A DNA stretch of 8,910 nucleotides from NCBI GenBank assembly GCA_015257125.1, contig JABZKU010000050.1, positions 1 through 8,910 of the forward strand, in the 5' to 3' direction. The notes beneath the pieces are model-generated. The model was not told the DNA's origin. It saw only the letters and a program-made list of their open reading frames with translations, and searched no databases. Origin of the DNA: Prevotellaceae bacterium. Lineage in GTDB: Bacteria; Bacteroidota; Bacteroidia; Bacteroidales; Bacteroidaceae. Positions 1 to 6,421 of the stretch are shown in pieces; the first letter of the stretch is position 1, and every line of letters starts with the position of its first letter. The position numbers and the translations under genes are program-made.

Positions 1-15
1 GACTTCAGCCTTATT

Positions 16-1110
16 TTATGTGGAGAGAAAAACTTTTACCGGACAGCAATATTTTTCTTTTGACGGCTGCGACTTTGAGGGCGGAGCGAGCGATGCCGGT
101 GCGTTCGAAGACTTGGAGTTGGCGGCGGATTGAGGTGTTTCTTGCGCCGGTTGGGGCGAAGTTTTCTTTTCTTGTGGTTCGTCGTTGTCTCTGTCGTTGC
201 CAATGGTCAATTTTTGCAGGTCGTACATTGAACCGTTGTAGACGTTGAGGTCGACCTTGCCGGTAATGCCGTCGATGGTGCCCACGTCGGTGTGTTGCCA
301 GAATTTCCATTGACCGTTGAACCCGAGTTGCTTCACATAGTAGTGGGCAATCCAGAAGGGATAGCGATGGAACTCGGGAGTGCTGAGATAAGTCTTCTTG
401 AACTTCAGTCCGGTGTAGATGATGGGGGGCGTGCCGAAGCGTCGTTCCATGAGGTTGAGCCACTCGAGGGCTTCTTTTCTCAGCGTTTCGGGCGTTTGGT
501 CGCCGATTTCCTCAATGTCGAGCACGGGGGGGAGGTCGCCCTCCTCGAGTTGGACGTTGTCCATGAAATAGCGCGCTTGTTGGTCGCCCGAGACGTTGGG
601 CGAGAAATAGTGATAGGCTCCACGGATGAGGCCGTACTGTCCCGCTTTCCGGAAGTTGCGCTGAAAATTTCGATCCAAATGGCTTTTTCCCTCGGTGGCT
701 TTGATGAAGACAAATTCCACGCGGGCATCATCGGCAATGGTGGCGGTGGCCACCTTGTCCCAATCTATGGTGCCCTGGTGGTGGCTCACATCGATGCCGT
801 GGATGCTGTAGTTGTCCGGCAGTTTCGCCTCGCCGAAGATGGCGCGCCAACGATAGCGGTAGGGAGCTACGAAAAAGTGGTTGAAGAGCAGGGCGTAGAC
901 CAAGATGACGGCCAGTCCACCGATCCAAAAGGCACGTTTATATTTGTGGCCGAAAGAACGTTCTGCCCACGAGAGTGGAGCAGAAGACTTTCGGCGTCGT
1001 GTCTTTTTTTTCTTTCGGCGCACGGGCTTTTTCTTTGTCTGTGGTTTTTCTTTACCGAACACTGTGCGAGAGTTGAAATATTGCGATTGCTGTTCAGCAA
1101 AGTTAGGCAT
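16..1110 (-). CDS. Membrane-anchored GH25 family muramidase (lysozyme), copy 1
   Basis: Probable GH25 N-acetylmuramidase, a family that cleaves the MurNAc-GlcNAc bond of peptidoglycan. From ATG 1110 it is 364 aa. Residues 1-59 are a very basic cytoplasmic segment with a K/R run at about 31-41. Residues 60-82 form one hydrophobic signal anchor, which puts the enzyme on the outer face of the inner membrane. The GH25 domain spans about 104-303: GIDVSHHQG with Asp107, FIKATEG at 135-141, and PPVLDIE with the acid pair Asp198/Glu200. A further conserved Asp287 lies in GKVDLNVYNG. Residues 310-364 are a Ser/Pro/Gln/Lys-rich tail ending near a Cys-Cys pair. The stop is TAA at 16-18. The ATG is conserved in position with copy 2, but a good promoter -7 box lies just inside the ORF, so GTG at 1060-1062 is a rival start. 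The family call is firm; the substrate and biological role are inferred. Confidence 0.9.
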   Translation of the reverse strand: MPNFAEQQSQYFNSRTVFGKEKPQTKKKPVRRKKKKTRRRKSSAPLSWAERSFGHKYKRAFWIGGLAVILVYALLFNHFFVAPYRYRWRAIFGEAKLPDNYSIHGIDVSHHQGTIDWDKVATATIADDARVEFVFIKATEGKSHLDRNFQRNFRKAGQYGLIRGAYHYFSPNVSGDQQARYFMDNVQLEEGDLPPVLDIEEIGDQTPETLRKEALEWLNLMERRFGTPPIIYTGLKFKKTYLSTPEFHRYPFWIAHYYVKQLGFNGQWKFWQHTDVGTIDGITGKVDLNVYNGSMYDLQKLTIGNDRDNDEPQEKKTSPQPAQETPQSAANSKSSNAPASLAPPSKSQPSKEKYCCPVKVFLST

Positions 1111-1129
1111 TTTGGCCGTATGCTGCAAG
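1098..1129 (-). promoter_or_regulatory. Candidate promoter of GH25 copy 1
   Basis: On the minus strand CTTG (1126-1129) is followed after exactly 20 nt by TAACTTTG (1098-1105), matching the Bacteroidetes -33/-7 consensus. The same layout, CTTG-N20-TAnnTTTG, occurs at the same place in copy 2. The -7 box overlaps codons 3-5 of the ORF counted from ATG 1110. If the promoter is active, the mRNA cannot carry that ATG and the start would be downstream, for instance GTG 1062. Confidence 0.45.
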
Positions 1130-1146
1130 TGGCTTTCTTAAAAAGC

Positions 1147-1178
1147 GTCCCCCTTTCTTTGGATGAAGAAAGGAGGAC
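1147..1178 (-). terminator. Imperfect hairpin terminator between the GH25 copies
   Basis: Arms 1147-1159 and 1166-1178 pair over 13 positions with one C-A mismatch (1151/1174) and a 6-nt loop. On the minus strand the stem is followed by ACGC and then a U5 run, so it probably ends the copy 2 transcript. The arm core CCCCCTTTCTT almost matches the terminator ahead of copy 2 (CCCCCTTTCTC), suggesting the two hairpins are duplicates. Confidence 0.65.
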
Positions 1179-1279
1179 TTGTCAGTTGAGGCCACGGCGG
1201 TGTGCACGGCTGATTTTCTGAATGGAACTTGCGCAACTTTGCTCATAGGTCGGGGCAAGGGCTTTGTTTGCGCTGTCGT

Positions 1280-2389
1280 CTAATAAGAAATGAGACGGCT
1301 GTCATTTACGTCGTTTCTGCGTTTTGGTTCGTTTTGCCGATTTGGAGCGCTTGTTTCTTTTGTTCGTTTGTTGGATAGGGGGTGTTGTTTCGGTGTGCGC
1401 GATTTTGCGTGCTTGGCGTGAGGCGGCTTGGGGTGCGACCGTTTCCTTTTGGCGGAAGTCGGAGCGTTTTTCGGTGTAGATGCTGCGATCGGGGTTTGTC
1501 GTCGCTGTGCTTTGCGACTTAAGACGTTGCCAATGGCTAACTTTTGCAGGTCGTCCAACGAACCGTTGTAGACATTGAAGTCGACCTTGCCGGTGATGCC
1601 GTCGATGCAGCCTTCTTCGGTGTGTTGCCAAAAGTCCCAAGCGCCTTTGTAGCGGAGCTTTTTCACTTTGTAGTGGGCGATCCAAAAAGGGTAGCGGTCG
1701 AACTCGGGGGTGTTGAGATAGTTTTTTTTGAACGTCAGATAGGTGTAGATGATGGGGGGCGTGCCGAAGCGTTTTTCCGTCATCTCGAGCCATTCGAGGA
1801 CTTCTCTTCTTAGCGTTTCGGGCTTGAGTCTGCCGAGCACCTCAACATCGAGCACCGGAGGGAGGTCGCCCTTTTCGAGTGGGACGTGGTTGATGAAATG
1901 GTGGGCTTGCAGGTCGCCCGAAATGCCGGGCGAGAAATAATGGTAGGCTCCGCGGACGAAACCGTATTGTTGTGCTTTCCGGAAGTTGTGATGAAATTTC
2001 CGATCCAAACGGCTTTTTCCTTGCGTGGCTTTGACGAATACGAATTGCACGCGTGCGCCGTTGGCATCGGAGGCGGTGGCTACTTTTTCCCAGTTGACAG
2101 TGCCTTGGTGGTGGCTCACATCAATGCCGTGAATGCTGTAGTTGGCCGGAAATTTGGGCTCGCCGGAGCAGGCGCGCCAACGATGGCGGTAAGGCACAAG
2201 GATAAAGTGGTAGAGGAGTAGGGCGCAAACCAGTGCAATGGCCGATCCGCCGATCCAAAAGATGCGTTTGCGATGCTGCCCGAAGGGGTGTCCCGCCTGG
2301 GAGTGGGGTGCAGAAGACTGTTCCTGCCTGTTGTTTTCGTTCGTGTGACGCACGGGAATTTTGTTTGTCTGTGGTTTTTCTTGATCCAA
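1280..2389 (-). CDS. Membrane-anchored GH25 family muramidase, copy 2 (start uncertain, possible 5' frameshift)
   Basis: Paralogue of the neighbouring GH25 gene. The intact frame from TTG 2389 gives 369 aa and stops at TAG 1280-1282. One membrane anchor lies at about 43-66. The GH25 domain covers about 87-287, with GIDVSHHQG (Asp90), PPVLDVE (Asp181/Glu183) and GKVDFNVYNG (Asp270). The usual KATEG motif reads KATQG here (120-124). The tail, about 290-369, is strongly Lys/Arg/His/Pro-rich, unlike the Ser/Gln-rich tail of copy 1. Homology to copy 1 continues upstream to an ATG at 2441 (MPNFAALKSHYF), but that stretch is one frame off because of an extra base in the run at 2406-2409 (four T on the coding strand, three in copy 1). 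Either the N-terminus is frameshifted, or translation starts downstream, at TTG 2389 or nearby. The catalytic domain is intact, so I do not call it a pseudogene. Confidence 0.85.
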   Translation of the reverse strand: MDQEKPQTNKIPVRHTNENNRQEQSSAPHSQAGHPFGQHRKRIFWIGGSAIALVCALLLYHFILVPYRHRWRACSGEPKFPANYSIHGIDVSHHQGTVNWEKVATASDANGARVQFVFVKATQGKSRLDRKFHHNFRKAQQYGFVRGAYHYFSPGISGDLQAHHFINHVPLEKGDLPPVLDVEVLGRLKPETLRREVLEWLEMTEKRFGTPPIIYTYLTFKKNYLNTPEFDRYPFWIAHYKVKKLRYKGAWDFWQHTEEGCIDGITGKVDFNVYNGSLDDLQKLAIGNVLSRKAQRRQTPIAASTPKNAPTSAKRKRSHPKPPHAKHAKSRTPKQHPLSNKRTKETSAPNRQNEPKRRNDVNDSRLISY

Positions 2390-2428
2390 CTCTCTGTGTG
2401 AGTTGAAAATAGTGAGATTTCAGTGCGG

Positions 2429-2460
2429 CAAAATTAGGCATTTTAACTGTGATTCGCAAG
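2429..2460 (-). promoter_or_regulatory. Candidate promoter of GH25 copy 2
   Basis: On the minus strand CTTG (2457-2460), a 20-nt spacer and TAATTTTG (2429-2436) fit the Bacteroidetes promoter consensus and align with the copy 1 promoter. The pfp terminator ends only about 10 nt upstream, so a promoter for this gene has to lie about here unless there is readthrough. Transcription would start near 2422, leaving a short leader before TTG 2389 and excluding ATG 2441. Confidence 0.5.
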
Positions 2461-2469
2461 CGTATAACG

Positions 2470-2509
2470 AAAAATCCCCCTTTCTCGACAGAGAGAAAGG
2501 GGGATTTTT
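2470..2509 (-). terminator. Perfect 17-bp hairpin terminator downstream of pfp
   Basis: Arms 2470-2486 and 2493-2509 are perfectly complementary (17 bp) with a 6-nt loop. The stem has five G-C pairs and three A-T pairs above an A5/T5 base, so it ends in a U tract on either strand. It lies 27 nt past the pfp stop and 28 nt before ATG 2441 of GH25 copy 2. Confidence 0.9.
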
Positions 2510-2536
2510 CTTATCGGAGCACGTTGTGTGCGCGTT

Positions 2537-4177
2537 TTATTTGGCCTGTTCGAGGGCGAGGGTGCGGGTGCACTGGTCGCAAACTTCCGTGGGTCCCCAG
2601 TACTGGATGGGGCCGGGATAAACGAAGGCGGTCTTTTCTGCCCATTCTTCGCGCTGAGCAGCGAAGGCTTGGAAGGGTTTGCCGTCGAGTTCGACGAGTG
2701 CCTTGCGGATCACGGGCTTCATTTCGCCGTGACGACGCTCCATATTCATCATCATGGTGATGGGCACACCGCCGGCGATCCATTGTTCGGCCGGTGCAGT
2801 GGTGTTCTTCACGATGGCCATGTAGCCGGTCTTGCCGTTGGCCACGAGCTGAGCGGCCGAAGCACCGAGTGCGTAGCAGTAGTCGGCGTCGAAGTTTGAG
2901 GGAGCGGCACAACGTCCTTCGTAACCGAAGAAGTGGTGGAGGGGCGCGAACTTACCAACGTATTTGCCTTCCTTCTTCCAAGCGGCGAGCTTTTCGGCTA
3001 CCATTTCGCTGAGGAGCTTCTCGGTCTCGATAAGCGAAACCTGCACGTTGCCGTGGGGGTCGCGCTCGGCGGTGAGCTGCTTAGCCACACCTTCGGGGAG
3101 CGAAGCGTAGATTTCGGCGTTGGCAGGCGAAAGCTTCTCGAGCACCCATGCGCGCTGTTGAGCGGCTTCCACTTTCTCGGCTTCGGGAGTGGAAAGAAGA
3201 TCGTTGAGCTCGGCGATGAGCTTCTTGAGCGAGGGGATGAACTCGATGAGGCCTTCGGGGATGAGGACAGTACCGAAGTTGTTGCCGGCGGCTGCACGCT
3301 TAGCGACTACACCTGCGATGTAGGTCACCACGTCGTCGAGGCTTTGCTCCTTGGCTTCTACTTCTTCCGAGATGAGGCAGACGTTGGGTTGCACTTGGAG
3401 GGCGCATTCGAGGGCGATGTGCGAGGCGGAGCGACCCATGAGTTTGATGAAGTGCCAGTACTTGCGAGCGGAGTTGGCGTCGCGCTGGATGTTACCGATC
3501 ACTTCAGCGTAAGTTTTGCAAGCGGTGTCGAAGCCGAACGACGTTTCGATCTGGTCGTTCTTGAGGTCACCGTCGATCGTCTTGGGGCAACCGATCACTT
3601 GCACGCCGGTGTTCTTGGCGGCAAAGTATTCGGCGAGCACGCAAGCGTTCGTGTTGGAGTCGTCACCACCGATGATGACCACGGCGTTGATGCCGAGTTC
3701 GCGGATGATTTCGAGACCCTTTTCGAATTGTGCTTCTTCTTCGAGCTTCGTACGACCCGAACCGATCATGTCGAAACCACCGGTGTTGCGGTATTCGTCG
3801 ATGAGGGCGTCGGTCATTTCGAGATACTTGTGATCAACGAGACCGCCGGGGCCCATGAGGAAGCCGTAGAGCTTCGAAGCGGGGTTTTGCTTCTTGAGAC
3901 CGTCATAGAGACCGCAAATCACGTTGTGACCGCCGGGAGCTTGACCGCCGGAGAGGATGATGCCAATCTTGATGGGAGCATATTCCTTCTTTTCGTCGGT
4001 GGGTTCGAAGCTGACGAGGGGCATGCCGTAGGTGTTGGGGAAGAGTGCTTTGATTTCTTCCTGATTGTCAACACTCTGCGTGGGGTTTCCCTCTACAATT
4101 TTCACGTTGCCGCGCAGACCGGCGGGGAGTTTGGGGCTATAAGCCGCACGAGCGATTTGCAATGCGCTTTTTTCCAT
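2537..4177 (-). CDS. pfp: Pyrophosphate-dependent 6-phosphofructokinase (long type)
   Basis: Cytoplasmic glycolytic enzyme that reversibly converts fructose 6-phosphate + PPi to fructose 1,6-bisphosphate + Pi. It is 546 aa, the usual length of the long Bacteroides/plant-beta-like PFP and well above the roughly 320 aa of bacterial ATP-PFK. Motifs in order: GGQAPGGHN (77-85, phosphate loop), GGDDSNTNA (170-178), PKTIDGDL (198-205, catalytic Asp in TIDGD), MGRSASH (247-253, substrate binding) and PEGL (307-310). The second Asp of GGDD and the Lys before TIDGD are the residues known to favour PPi over ATP. ATG 4177 follows an A/T-rich leader with no Shine-Dalgarno, normal for Bacteroidetes. It has its own promoter and terminator, so it is probably monocistronic. 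The function call is secure. Confidence 0.97.
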   Translation of the reverse strand: MEKSALQIARAAYSPKLPAGLRGNVKIVEGNPTQSVDNQEEIKALFPNTYGMPLVSFEPTDEKKEYAPIKIGIILSGGQAPGGHNVICGLYDGLKKQNPASKLYGFLMGPGGLVDHKYLEMTDALIDEYRNTGGFDMIGSGRTKLEEEAQFEKGLEIIRELGINAVVIIGGDDSNTNACVLAEYFAAKNTGVQVIGCPKTIDGDLKNDQIETSFGFDTACKTYAEVIGNIQRDANSARKYWHFIKLMGRSASHIALECALQVQPNVCLISEEVEAKEQSLDDVVTYIAGVVAKRAAAGNNFGTVLIPEGLIEFIPSLKKLIAELNDLLSTPEAEKVEAAQQRAWVLEKLSPANAEIYASLPEGVAKQLTAERDPHGNVQVSLIETEKLLSEMVAEKLAAWKKEGKYVGKFAPLHHFFGYEGRCAAPSNFDADYCYALGASAAQLVANGKTGYMAIVKNTTAPAEQWIAGGVPITMMMNMERRHGEMKPVIRKALVELDGKPFQAFAAQREEWAEKTAFVYPGPIQYWGPTEVCDQCTRTLALEQAK

Positions 4178-4214
4178 AATGAGTTTAAGTGGAAATAATG
4201 ATATTCTTTGCCTA

Positions 4215-4245
4215 CAAAGTTACTCGTTTTCGGTCGAATAGCAAA
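4215..4245 (-). promoter_or_regulatory. Promoter of pfp
   Basis: On the minus strand TTTG (4242-4245), a 19-nt spacer and TAACTTTG (4215-4222) match the Bacteroidetes -33/-7 consensus fully. The expected transcript start near 4208 leaves a leader of about 30 nt before ATG 4177. It sits in the 91-nt gap after the trmN6 stop, where I see no strong terminator. Confidence 0.8.
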
Positions 4246-4268
4246 AAGGCACGGTGATTTTTCGGTTT

Positions 4269-5048
4269 TCAGAGGTAGAAATCTCGACAGAGTTTGGCAT
4301 ATTGTTCCGATCGCTCCCCTTCGGTCATCAGAATGAGTGTGTCACGCTTCACCTCGTGGGAGTTTACTGACTTGACGAAACGTAGCAAAACGCGTTTCGG
4401 TGCTTTGCGGGCAACGGTCTGTATGTCAGTGGCGTGGAGGAGGGAGAAACCGGCCTCGGCTGCGGCTGCATGGAAACGATCTTGCGCGGTTTTGGGAATG
4501 ATGACTTCCAATGTGCCGGCGGGACGCAGAAGGGTAGCCGCGCGCGCTGTAAGGCGTTCGAAGGTAAGTCCCGTGGCGGTGTGACGCGCTTGGGCACGAT
4601 GTGCGACGGGCGAAAGAAGAGTTTCCTCAAAGAAGGGCGGATTGCTCACAATGGCATCAAATTGTTCTCCTTCGTGCAGTACTCCCTCGCCTTGGTGGTT
4701 GAGAAAGTCGCCGCAACGCACTTCTATTTGTGCAGCAAAGGGCGATTGATTCACATTCTCCGCAGCTTGAGCGGCTGCTTCAGGCTCGATTTCAAGTGCC
4801 ACAAGGCGGCTACCCGGAAAACGCTGAGCGAGCATGAGCGCAATGAGTCCGCAACCGCAGCCCACATCCAGCACTCGAGGGGCGCAAAGAGGATTTTTTG
4901 TTGAAATGAGCGGGCTTTCGCAGTCTTTTGCTTGGTGGGGGCGTGAGTCTGCGCACAATTGTGCCCAAGCACCGAGGAGAACGCCGTCGGTGCCGACTTT
5001 CATGGCGCAGCGGTCGTCGTGGACTACAAATTGGCGGAAGGTAAACAT
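4269..5048 (-). CDS. trmN6: tRNA1(Val) A37 N6-methyltransferase (TrmN6/YfiC family)
   Basis: SAM-dependent methyltransferase expected to make m6A37 in tRNA1(Val), next to the anticodon. The 259-aa product has the family start FRQFVVHDDRCAMKVGTDG (4-22), the SAM-binding loop VLDVGCGCG (59-67), an acidic strand end LEIEPE (85-90) and the adenine-pocket motif SNPPF (135-139). SNPPF is the NPPY/F signature of N6-adenine and related amino methyltransferases. The order is that of an ordinary Rossmann-fold class I enzyme. Residues about 31-56 look like an inserted hydrophilic linker compared with the E. coli protein (245 aa). It starts at ATG 5048 and stops at TGA 4269-4271. Upstream I see only a weak promoter-like GATATTTG (5113-5120). 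RlmF/PrmC-type methyltransferases share NPPY, but the N-terminal motif favours TrmN6. Confidence 0.88.
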   Translation of the reverse strand: MFTFRQFVVHDDRCAMKVGTDGVLLGAWAQLCADSRPHQAKDCESPLISTKNPLCAPRVLDVGCGCGLIALMLAQRFPGSRLVALEIEPEAAAQAAENVNQSPFAAQIEVRCGDFLNHQGEGVLHEGEQFDAIVSNPPFFEETLLSPVAHRAQARHTATGLTFERLTARAATLLRPAGTLEVIIPKTAQDRFHAAAAEAGFSLLHATDIQTVARKAPKRVLLRFVKSVNSHEVKRDTLILMTEGERSEQYAKLCRDFYL

Positions 5049-5473
5049 GGGCGAGTGGGGGAGTTTTTGACAGAGAGGGGAGGAACTTTTATTTGGAGTC
5101 GTCAGGTGAAAGCAAATATCTTGCGGAGGAGGTTGAAAAGTGGGGGCGTTTTGCGGAAAAGGCGTGTGCTTTTCTCGAAAACTTCTCTTGTTTGAGAAGA
5201 ATGCCCACTGCTTTTGCGCGCGTTTTGAGTGAGGCGGAAGAGCATACTATGAGGGGCTGCCGTAAGTACACGCCTATTGCGCGAAGGTTGTGGAGGAAAA
5301 GAATAGCGTGGCGGTTGACGCACATTGCTGCGCGACTACGCGTTTTTTATCGGTGGTGGCGAAGACCAATTTCCGAAGCTGCGATTGTCGACGAGAGGTG
5401 TTGATTTACTAAATCGTCTGTCGATGAGCGAGTTGTCGCCGGTATGTCGATTCTCACGAGTAGTGTGGATACG
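5049..5473. other. Stretch without a recognisable gene
   Basis: These 425 bases separate trmN6 from the terminator of the infC operon. Open frames exist on both strands, for example plus 5093-5404 from a TTG and minus 5089-5325. Their translations are rich in Arg, Cys and Trp, match no family I know, and lack a convincing promoter or start. I see no tRNA fold, CRISPR or long inverted repeat. It may be the upstream region of trmN6, a decayed gene, or host to a small RNA. Confidence 0.5.
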
Positions 5474-5507
5474 AAAAAAGGCGGCTTCACGAGTGAAGCA
5501 CGCCTTT
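5474..5507 (-). terminator. Terminator of the infC-rpmI-rplT operon
   Basis: Arms 5477-5489 and 5494-5507 pair over 13 bp with one bulged A (5500) and a 4-nt loop. On the minus strand the stem ends in a run of U residues (A run at 5474-5479 on the plus strand). It lies about 45 nt beyond the rplT stop, where the operon should end. Confidence 0.88.
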
Positions 5508-5550
5508 CGATTGGATTGGGAATAGTTGTTGGATTAGGCCAAGTGAAGAC

Positions 5551-5895
5551 TTATTTGGCCTTCTCAACGATGGCTTTGAATGCCTGGGGGTTGTTGACAG
5601 CGAGGTCGGCGAGCACCTTACGGTTGATCTCGATACCTGCCTTGTGCAGACCACCCATGAGTTGAGAGTAGCTCAGGCCTTCGAGGCGAGCCGCAGCGTT
5701 GATACGCTGAATCCAGAGTGCGCGGAAGTTGCGCTTCTTGTTGCGACGATCGCGGAAGGCGTAGGTCAGACCCTTCTCCCAAGTATTCTTGGCAACGGTC
5801 CAGACGTTTTTGCGAGCACCATAGTATCCGCGGGTCAATTTCAGGATTCTCTTGCGCTTAGCGCGAGATGCGACGTGATTTACTGATCTTGGCAT
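5551..5895 (-). CDS. rplT: 50S ribosomal protein L20
   Basis: Ribosomal protein bL20, a primary 23S rRNA binder needed early in 50S assembly, and the autoregulator of this operon in several bacteria. The 114-aa product is complete: MPRSVNHVASRAKRKRILK at the start, the family motif RGYYGARKNVW (22-32), AFRDRRNKKRNFR (46-58), LWIQRINAAAR (60-70) and the C-terminal GIEINRKVLADLA. Length and basic composition match the family. ATG 5893-5895 follows rpmI by 93 nt. It is the last gene of the operon, and the terminator follows. Confidence 0.98.
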   Translation of the reverse strand: MPRSVNHVASRAKRKRILKLTRGYYGARKNVWTVAKNTWEKGLTYAFRDRRNKKRNFRALWIQRINAAARLEGLSYSQLMGGLHKAGIEINRKVLADLAVNNPQAFKAIVEKAK

Positions 5896-5915
5896 AGTAA
5901 GTTGAGTTGTGATTG

Positions 5916-5948
5916 CCGGCGGTCATCGAGATGACACTTGCGAGCCGG
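5916..5948 (-). promoter_or_regulatory. Nested hairpin just upstream of rplT
   Basis: Inner arms 5922-5927 and 5930-5935 (GTCATC/GATGAC) lie inside outer arms 5916-5920 and 5944-5948 (CCGGC/GCCGG), all in the rpmI-rplT gap and about 20 nt before the rplT start. No U tract follows, so it is not a terminator. L20 is known to repress its operon by binding mRNA structures; a role of this kind here is inference only. Confidence 0.35.
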
Positions 5949-5988
5949 ACATTCGATTGAATAAATGACTGTGAGTAAGAGCTTTTGA

Positions 5989-6186
5989 TTAGCGCATGCA
6001 GAGCAGTTCGCGTACCTGCTTAACGTCAACGTCGGCCACGAGACCAACCTTGCAGAGGTTACGTTTTTGCTTCTTCGTCTTCTTCGTGAGAATGTGGCTG
6101 TGGAAAGCGTGCTTTCTCTTGATCTTACCCGTTCCGGTGAGGGCAAAACGCTTCTTTGCACCGGAATTAGTCTTTACCTTAGGCAT
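5989..6186 (-). CDS. rpmI: 50S ribosomal protein L35
   Basis: Ribosomal protein bL35, a small late-assembling 50S protein. It has 65 residues, the standard length, beginning MPKVKTNSGAKKRF and continuing through the typical basic core GKIKRKHAFHSHIL and TKKTKKQKRNL. ATG 6184-6186 was chosen because the family always begins MPK(M/V)KT; a longer upstream frame (to 6237) would add 17 unrelated residues. It sits between infC and rplT in the universal order. The gap to infC, 235 nt, is unusually long. Confidence 0.97.
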   Translation of the reverse strand: MPKVKTNSGAKKRFALTGTGKIKRKHAFHSHILTKKTKKQKRNLCKVGLVADVDVKQVRELLCMR

Positions 6187-6421
6187 TTTGTGTGTAATTA
6201 AATGATGAATGAATGTGCGGTTGCGCATACCTGGCACAACGCGCGACGATATAAAAACGAACTTCGAGCCAAGCGCCTCGACGGATGCTTTTTTAGTGAT
6301 TATGGAAACTGGGGTAGTTCCGCCGAGAACATCACTTTTCAGTTCGGATTTATCAGATTGGCGTGGGAGGGGAGCCGCTTTCAGTCTGTCATGCTGTGAA
6401 CGGCACCACGATCCGCATGAA
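6187..6421 (-). promoter_or_regulatory. Long infC-rpmI intergenic leader, candidate regulatory RNA
   Basis: These 235 nt separate the infC stop from the rpmI start. I see no minus-strand gene, no TAnnTTTG promoter box and no terminator, so it is probably transcribed as part of the operon. Local pairing exists: a 7-bp hairpin at 6220-6226/6234-6240 (one G-U pair) about 34 nt before rpmI, and TCGAG/CTCGA arms at roughly 6263-6280. In E. coli the L20 repressor sites lie in and around this same interval. A match to a known L20 leader was not recognised. Confidence 0.4.

Noticed and set aside
292..1221. 309-codon plus-strand open frame opposite GH25 copy 1
   Set aside because: It is antisense to conserved GH25 motifs, with no family resemblance of its own.
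1280..2441. Calling GH25 copy 2 a pseudogene
   Set aside because: The membrane anchor, catalytic Asp/Glu residues and full-length domain are intact, and only the disputed extreme 5' end is out of frame.
2933..4198. 421-codon open frame on the plus strand opposite pfp
   Set aside because: It lies wholly antisense to a certain pfp gene and has a composition (His/Asp/Val/Glu-rich) expected from the complement of a biased coding frame. It has no promoter and no recognisable domain.
5093..5404. 103-codon plus-strand open frame in the 5049-5473 gap
   Set aside because: TTG start, no promoter box, Arg/Trp/Cys-rich translation and no known family. Too weak to list as a gene.
5386..5454. TGTCGA repeats as a CRISPR or iteron array
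   Set aside because: Only two near-perfect 10-bp copies and a partial third at uneven spacing (33 and 26 bp); no cas genes, replication genes or longer repeats nearby.
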